Shown here: positions 59,936 to 64,000 of the stretch, one piece after another
Numbering within the stretch: the stretch's first letter is position 1
How the letters are laid out: each line of letters starts with the position of its first letter
From: G965212005 sp965212005
GTDB lineage: Bacteria; Pseudomonadota; Gammaproteobacteria; Porifericomitales; Porifericomitaceae
Direction of reading: 5' to 3'
Length of the DNA: 64,000 bases
Assembly (NCBI GenBank): GCA_965212005.1
Contig: OZ243038.1
Coordinates: 1,984,001-2,048,000 of the forward strand
The notes under the pieces: generated by a model
Told to the model about the DNA's origin: nothing
The model's database searches: none
What the model saw: the letters and a program-made list of their open reading frames with translations, nothing else
Made by a program: the position numbers and the translations under genes

Positions 59936-60508
59936 TCAGGACAGGCCGCGAAAAGCCAGGCTCATCAGCCCTAAAGTGACCAGTATAATCGGCACGCCGC
60001 GAAAGGCGGATGGGATCTGCGCCATGTTGGTTTGCAGGCGCTCATGCAGTCCGCTGAACAATATCAATACCAGGGAAAAGCCGAGTCCGTAGCCCAGGCC
60101 ACGCCCCATTTCATGTAGCAGTCCCGCCGGCGCAGCGGCGTTGAGCAGCGCCACTCCGACCAGCGCGGCATTGGCGATCATCAGCGGTATCAGGACCGCA
60201 TAGCGTTTCCCAGCCTCGCCGGGTCGCCGCTGCAACAGCCGTTGTACCGGAACCGACAGGGCGGCCATGACCGGCAACAGCAGCCAGGCGAGCAGGTCTT
60301 CCGCCTGCAGCGGCTGCAGCAGCCAATTCCGCAAGATCCAAGCCAGTCCCGCGCCCAGCGTCAGCAACACAGTGGTACCGAGCGCCAGCGGTAGCGTCAG
60401 TTCCAGCCGCCGGGAGCTCGCCTGTATCGTGTAGGCACCCAGCAGATACTCCAGCACCAGGTTGTCTGCCAGCGCGGTCAGCAGCAGGATGTTGAACAGA
60501 TCACTCAT
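59936..60508 (-). CDS. RnfA/RsxA-like membrane protein lacking the conserved cysteines
   Basis: 190 residues with six membrane helices. Family agreement is clear: DNLVLEYLLGAY, IANAALVGVALLN, GFSLVLILFSGLHERL, IPSAFRGVPIILVTLGLMSLAF. In RnfA/NqrE the two conserved Cys (L-C-P-F near residue 25 and T-N-C-A-V-L-G near 115) hold an intramembrane [2Fe-2S] cluster with the partner subunit. Here both are Ala and the protein has no Cys at all. It begins 21 bases after metG, but no other rnf gene follows; only the convergent rlmE is downstream. Confidence 0.82.
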   Translation of the reverse strand: MSDLFNILLLTALADNLVLEYLLGAYTIQASSRRLELTLPLALGTTVLLTLGAGLAWILRNWLLQPLQAEDLLAWLLLPVMAALSVPVQRLLQRRPGEAGKRYAVLIPLMIANAALVGVALLNAAAPAGLLHEMGRGLGYGLGFSLVLILFSGLHERLQTNMAQIPSAFRGVPIILVTLGLMSLAFRGLS

Positions 60509-60529
60509 GGCTATGACCTTGCGCAGCGC

Positions 60530-62557
60530 TTACCGGATGCGCATGCCCGGCTCGGCGCCACTGTCGGGGGCAAGCAGAAAGATACCGCCGGATTCCGCAC
60601 CGTCTGCGGCCAGTATCATGCCTTCGGAGACTCCAAAACGCATCTTGCGCGGCTCCAGGTTGGCAACCACTACTGCCAGGCGGCCCTCAAGTTGCCGCGG
60701 CGTGTAAGCGCCGCGGATGCCCGCAAACACCGTGCGCCGTTCCTTCCCCAGATCCAGCTGCAACTGGAGCAGGCGCTCGGCGCCGTCCACTGTTTCGGCA
60801 CGGATAATGCGTGCTACCCGCAGGTCGATGCGCATAAAGTCATCAATCCCGACCGGGGTCGGTTGTTCCGTTGAGCGCGCCGCCTCCGGGCTTCGCTGGC
60901 CCTCTGGAGCCAAGTCCGTCCGCGCTTCTTTGAGCATGGCGTCGATGCGCTTTTGTTCTATGCGCTGCAGCATCGGCTGAAAGGGGGCGATCTGGTGTGC
61001 CAGCAGCGGCTGTTGCGCGTCTTGCCAGTGCAGCGGGTCAATCGACAGAAAACTTTCGGTTGCCCGTGCCGTCACCGGCAGGACCGGCTTCAGGTAGATC
61101 ATCAACTGGCGGAAGCAGTTTAGCCCGGTGGCGCAGATTGCCTGCAACTCGGCGTGGTCTCCCTTTTTGGCCAGTTCCCAGGGGCGCTGCCGCGTGATGT
61201 ATTGATTGCCTTGATCAGCCAACTGCATGATCTCGCGCATGGCGCGGGAAAATTGCCGGCCCTCGTAGGCGGCGGCAATGGACTCGGCGGCGGCGGCACA
61301 TTCCTCAAACAGTGCCGGCTCGTGCAGCCGCTCTCCCAGTTGGCCGCCGAAGTGGCGGTGAATGAAGCCGGCGCAGCGGCTGGCGAGGTTGATCACCTTG
61401 CCGATCAGATCGGAATTGACCCGGCTGATAAAGTCATCCATGCTCAGGTTGATATCACTGACGCTGTGATCCAGGCGAAAGGCGAAGTAGTAGCGCAAGT
61501 ATTCCGGATTCAGATGATTGAGATAGGCGCGGGCAGTGATGAAGGTGCCGCGTGACTTGGACATCTTTTGACCGTCGATGGTCAGAAAGCCGTGCGCACA
61601 GATCGCGCTTGGGGTGCGAAACCCGCTGCCTTTCAGCATGGCGGGCCAGAACAGACCGTGAAAGTAGATAATGTCCTTGCCAATGAAGTGATACAGCTCA
61701 GTGTCGCCGCCGGGTTTCATATAGGCGTCGAAGTCGATGCCTTCCCGGTCGCACAGGTTGCGAAAGCTGGCCAGGTAACCGATGGGAGCGTCCAGCCACA
61801 CGTAGAAATACTTATCCTTGGTATCGGGGATGCGAAAGCCGAAATACGGCGCGTCCCGTGAAATGTCCCACTCTTTCAGACCGGAATCGAACCACTCCTG
61901 GATCTTGTGGGCTACCTCGCTTTGCCGGCAGCCGGTCTGGATCCACTCGCGCAGCATGCCTTCAAAGGCCGGCAGATCGAAGAAATAATGCTCTGACTCG
62001 CGTTCCACCGGCTTGACGCCGGAAAGCGCCGAGACCGCGTCGATCAGTTCGGTAGGGTTGTAGGTCGCGCCGCAGGCTTCGCAGCTGTCGCCGTATTGTT
62101 CCGCCGACTTGCAGCGCGGACAGCGTCCGCGGATGAACCGGTCCGGCAGAAACATGCCGCGCTCGGGGTCGTATGCCTGGTGGATTCGGCGCCGGCGGAT
62201 GTATCCGGCCTCATCCAGCTTGCGGTAGATGTGCTCGGCATAGCTGCGATTCTCCGGCGAATGGGTGCTGTAGTAGTTGTCGAAGCAGATGAAAAAGTCC
62301 TGAAAGTCCGTCTCATGCTCGTGGCGGAAGCGTTCGATCAATTGCTCCGGACTCAGCTTTTCCTGCTCGGCGCGCAGCATGATCGGAGTGCCGTGGGCGT
62401 CTTCGGCGCACACGTAGTAGCACTGGTGTCCGTGCAGGCGCTGAAAGCGGGCCCATATATCGGTTTGTATGTACTCTACCATGTGGCCCAGGTGGATTGG
62501 GCCATTGGCGTAGGGCAGGGCGCTGGTTACCAGGATTTTTCGCCGGGATAAACTCAT
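60530..62557 (-). CDS. metG: Methionyl-tRNA synthetase
   Basis: 675 residues. HIGH-type motif in PYANGPIHLGHMVEY, KMSKS in DGQKMSKSRGTF, and a zinc knuckle in GRCPRCKSAEQYGDSCEACGATY. The anticodon-binding helical domain is followed by a C-terminal tRNA-binding OB domain (IDDFMRIDLRVARIIRAETV, LRKM-like EPRKMRFGVSEGMILAA). This is the long E. coli-type enzyme. It is divergent from mrp with an 806-bp gap. Confidence 0.96.
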   Translation of the reverse strand: MSLSRRKILVTSALPYANGPIHLGHMVEYIQTDIWARFQRLHGHQCYYVCAEDAHGTPIMLRAEQEKLSPEQLIERFRHEHETDFQDFFICFDNYYSTHSPENRSYAEHIYRKLDEAGYIRRRRIHQAYDPERGMFLPDRFIRGRCPRCKSAEQYGDSCEACGATYNPTELIDAVSALSGVKPVERESEHYFFDLPAFEGMLREWIQTGCRQSEVAHKIQEWFDSGLKEWDISRDAPYFGFRIPDTKDKYFYVWLDAPIGYLASFRNLCDREGIDFDAYMKPGGDTELYHFIGKDIIYFHGLFWPAMLKGSGFRTPSAICAHGFLTIDGQKMSKSRGTFITARAYLNHLNPEYLRYYFAFRLDHSVSDINLSMDDFISRVNSDLIGKVINLASRCAGFIHRHFGGQLGERLHEPALFEECAAAAESIAAAYEGRQFSRAMREIMQLADQGNQYITRQRPWELAKKGDHAELQAICATGLNCFRQLMIYLKPVLPVTARATESFLSIDPLHWQDAQQPLLAHQIAPFQPMLQRIEQKRIDAMLKEARTDLAPEGQRSPEAARSTEQPTPVGIDDFMRIDLRVARIIRAETVDGAERLLQLQLDLGKERRTVFAGIRGAYTPRQLEGRLAVVVANLEPRKMRFGVSEGMILAADGAESGGIFLLAPDSGAEPGMRIR

Positions 62558-62800
62558 GTCGTTAGCATGTCGTTATCCGGTTCCGGTCGGTGCCTGCAAG
62601 ACCCGTGCATGAGGAGATTGTCATTTTCGATAATCCTTCTAATAGCGCAGGTTTTCGCTGTGCCACCGTTCGCCGTCGCAGGGGATGCGGTATCCAGTGC
62701 GTGACCGCAGCAGCAAGATCCGACCGCCGTCGTCCGGGCAGCCTTGCGGGCGGGTAGAGATGGACGGGGCCCGCATCCGCTGACGGGTGCTGCGGGTCCT

Positions 62801-62828
62801 TTGCCTGGAGTCTGGACCTCGCTATAAT
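62801..62828 (+). promoter_or_regulatory. Sigma70-like promoter in the metG-mrp gap
   Basis: TTGCCT (62801-62806) and a perfect TATAAT (62823-62828) are spaced 16 bases. The next plausible gene, mrp, starts 535 bases downstream, so the transcript either has a very long leader or is a separate small RNA. Confidence 0.5.
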
Positions 62829-63347
62829 GATAGCATGAGTTTGACGCGGACCGTATTCCCGACCCCTGCCAAGCTTTATGTCCCGCCGGATGGCGCGGTT
62901 CTTGTGCAGGGCCGGGGTGTATGCCGGCGCAACAAAAGCATGGTGCTGCCGTAGCGCAATAAGTCCGGCGGGGCAAAGATCGGCGCGCGGCCGGGAGGTG
63001 CCGGCACTTGGGCGTTTGCCCGCGGCCGGCGGAGGATTTTCAGCCTGCTGATGCCGCTTGGTCGGGTTCTGCAGACGGGGCAGACGCCTGACGGGAGCCG
63101 CCACGTGCGGTTGCGCCCGCCACGCTCGCCGGCTTGAGTGCGTGCGAAAGCGGTAGACGGTCTCTGGGTTTGTGATCTGCACGGTACGGTCCTGGCAGAT
63201 ATAATCACCTGGAGCGCCTTGGGAAGCGTCTGCCCCGGCGAATGCGGCGGCGGGTTCATTGGTGGACCTGATGGATGCAAAGGTCGTAGCCCGTTCCAGT
63301 GCGCCGTCATGGACCGCCCTGCAGCGGTTGGTGATTCAGAATAGGTC

Positions 63348-63360
63348 GAGGATAATCCTC
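63348..63360 (+). promoter_or_regulatory. Inverted repeat covering the mrp ribosome site
   Basis: GAGGATAATCCTC is a perfect 6+1+6 inverted repeat ending 3 bases before the mrp ATG. The only plausible ribosome site, GAGGA, is its left arm, so folding would hide it; alternatively it is a protein operator. Confidence 0.45.
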
Positions 63361-63363
63361 ATT

Positions 63364-64000
63364 ATGGTAGAACAGCCCGATACAAAATCCAGTCTGGAGA
63401 GCATACAAGACGCCGTGAAAGCCGTTTTGGCCGACTGCCAGGATCCGTACCTGGAAAAAGATCTGCTGAGCGCGGACTTGGTAAAGCGGCTTGAAATACA
63501 AGACGGACAGCTTAGCCTCAGTGTGGAACTGCCCTACCCGGCAGGTGCCTGGCGGCAGCGCTTAAGCAGCGAGTTGCAGGTGCGTCTGCAGGCCTTGGAG
63601 CAGGTGCGGCAGGCCGAAGTCGAGGTAAGCGTGCGGTTGCGTTCACACGCGGTGCAGCGCGGAGTCAAGCCGTTGCCCGAGGTGAAAAATATCATCGCCA
63701 TTGCTTCCGGCAAGGGTGGCGTAGGCAAGTCCACCACGGCCGTGAACCTGGCGCTGGCGCTGCAGGCGCAAGGAGCCTGCTGCGGCATTCTGGATGCGGA
63801 TATTTACGGTCCCAGCCAGCCGATGATGCTCGGTTGCAGCGACCGGCCGGAGACGCCGGACGGCCAATCGATGCAGCCGCTGTGCCGCTATCAGCTGCAG
63901 TCTATGTCTATCGGCTACCTGGTTGATGAGCAAACGCCGATGATTTGGCGCGGCCCGATGGCGACCTCGGCGCTGCGCCAACTCGTGCACGATACCCGCT
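63364..64000 (+). CDS. mrp: Mrp/ApbC iron-sulphur cluster carrier ATPase, N-terminal part
   Basis: The first 212 codons are visible; the gene continues beyond the window. A DUF59/MIP18-like N-terminal domain (about 10-95: SIQDAVKAVLADCQDPYLEKDL) is followed by the P-loop ATPase with the deviant Walker A GKGGVGKST (116-124) and LDADIYGPSQPMMLG, diagnostic of Mrp/NBP35 proteins. It assembles and transfers Fe-S clusters. It is divergent from metG, a common gammaproteobacterial arrangement. Confidence 0.93.
   Translation, partial: MVEQPDTKSSLESIQDAVKAVLADCQDPYLEKDLLSADLVKRLEIQDGQLSLSVELPYPAGAWRQRLSSELQVRLQALEQVRQAEVEVSVRLRSHAVQRGVKPLPEVKNIIAIASGKGGVGKSTTAVNLALALQAQGACCGILDADIYGPSQPMMLGCSDRPETPDGQSMQPLCRYQLQSMSIGYLVDEQTPMIWRGPMATSALRQLVHDTR

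Larger units (their letters stand above)
62558..63363. other. 806-bp gap between metG and mrp
   Basis: Open frames of 100-200 codons occur on the minus strand but have skewed, repetitive Arg/Pro/Ala composition and no recognisable domain. A 39-codon plus-strand frame begins at 62835 behind a good promoter, without ribosome site. A second TATAAT at 63200-63205 has no clear -35. No tRNA is visible. The gap is unusually long for this otherwise compact gene pair. Confidence 0.5.

Noticed and set aside
62562..63182. 206-codon minus-strand frame, and other long frames, in the metG-mrp gap
   Set aside because: Composition is dominated by Arg, Pro, Ala and His repeats with no domain, start region or ribosome site; several frames overlap each other.

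Overview
The window looks like a chromosome segment of a gammaproteobacterium of moderately high GC. The evidence is gene order and content: gatCAB divergent from mreBCD, an elongasome run from mreB to dacA, lipB-lipA, xseA facing guaB-guaA, carA-carB-greA-rlmE, and mrp facing metG with an rnfA-like gene behind metG. TonB-dependent uptake and a MexAB-OprM-type efflux operon also indicate a Gram-negative cell. No tRNA, rRNA or CRISPR array was seen.

Region by region. 1-8042: catabolic genes. These are the end of a fumarylacetoacetate-hydrolase-family enzyme, an HpaR-like MarR regulator, a LigA/LigB ring-opening dioxygenase, a PaaX-like repressor, an exported amidase and a TonB-dependent receptor. 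Together they suggest uptake and meta-cleavage of an aromatic, possibly amide-linked, compound. 8122-11379: gatCAB on the minus strand. 11592-22566: a long plus-strand cell-wall block (mreBCD, mrdA, mrdB, mltB, rlpA, dacA), continuing into a D-amino acid aminotransferase and an unusual isocitrate/isopropylmalate-dehydrogenase-like protein. 22744-25406: a YadGH-type ABC exporter whose permease gene has been tandemly duplicated (952-bp unit). 25701-32610: a double cyclic-nucleotide-binding protein, an orphan Tat-exported binding protein, a 1250-residue flavo-iron-sulphur fusion resembling NfnB joined to NfnA, and a DUF4389 membrane protein. 32822-39152: lipB, lipA, xseA, guaB, guaA.

39153-54150 is an accessory region starting right at the guaA stop codon. 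It holds an integron-type gene-cassette array without an integrase (two attC sites, three cassette ORFs), an IS3-family remnant, a complete IS3/IS407-type element, two overlapping genes of unknown role, an IS256-family element, a TetR/DUF2306/DUF2141 module with clear palindromic operators, a complete RND efflux operon, a decayed gltS fragment and a stand-alone Mrr N-terminal-like winged-helix protein. Its left part (39.2-47.4 kb) is visibly AT-richer than the core genes.

54157-64000: carA-carB-greA-rlmE, a convergent metG/rnfA-like pair, an 806-bp gap containing a good promoter with no gene to explain it, and the start of mrp. The most unusual items are the Nfn-like fusion, the cysteine-free orphan RnfA homologue, the asymmetrically diverging permease duplication, the divergent dehydrogenase in the D-alanine operon, and the integrase-less cassette array at guaA.
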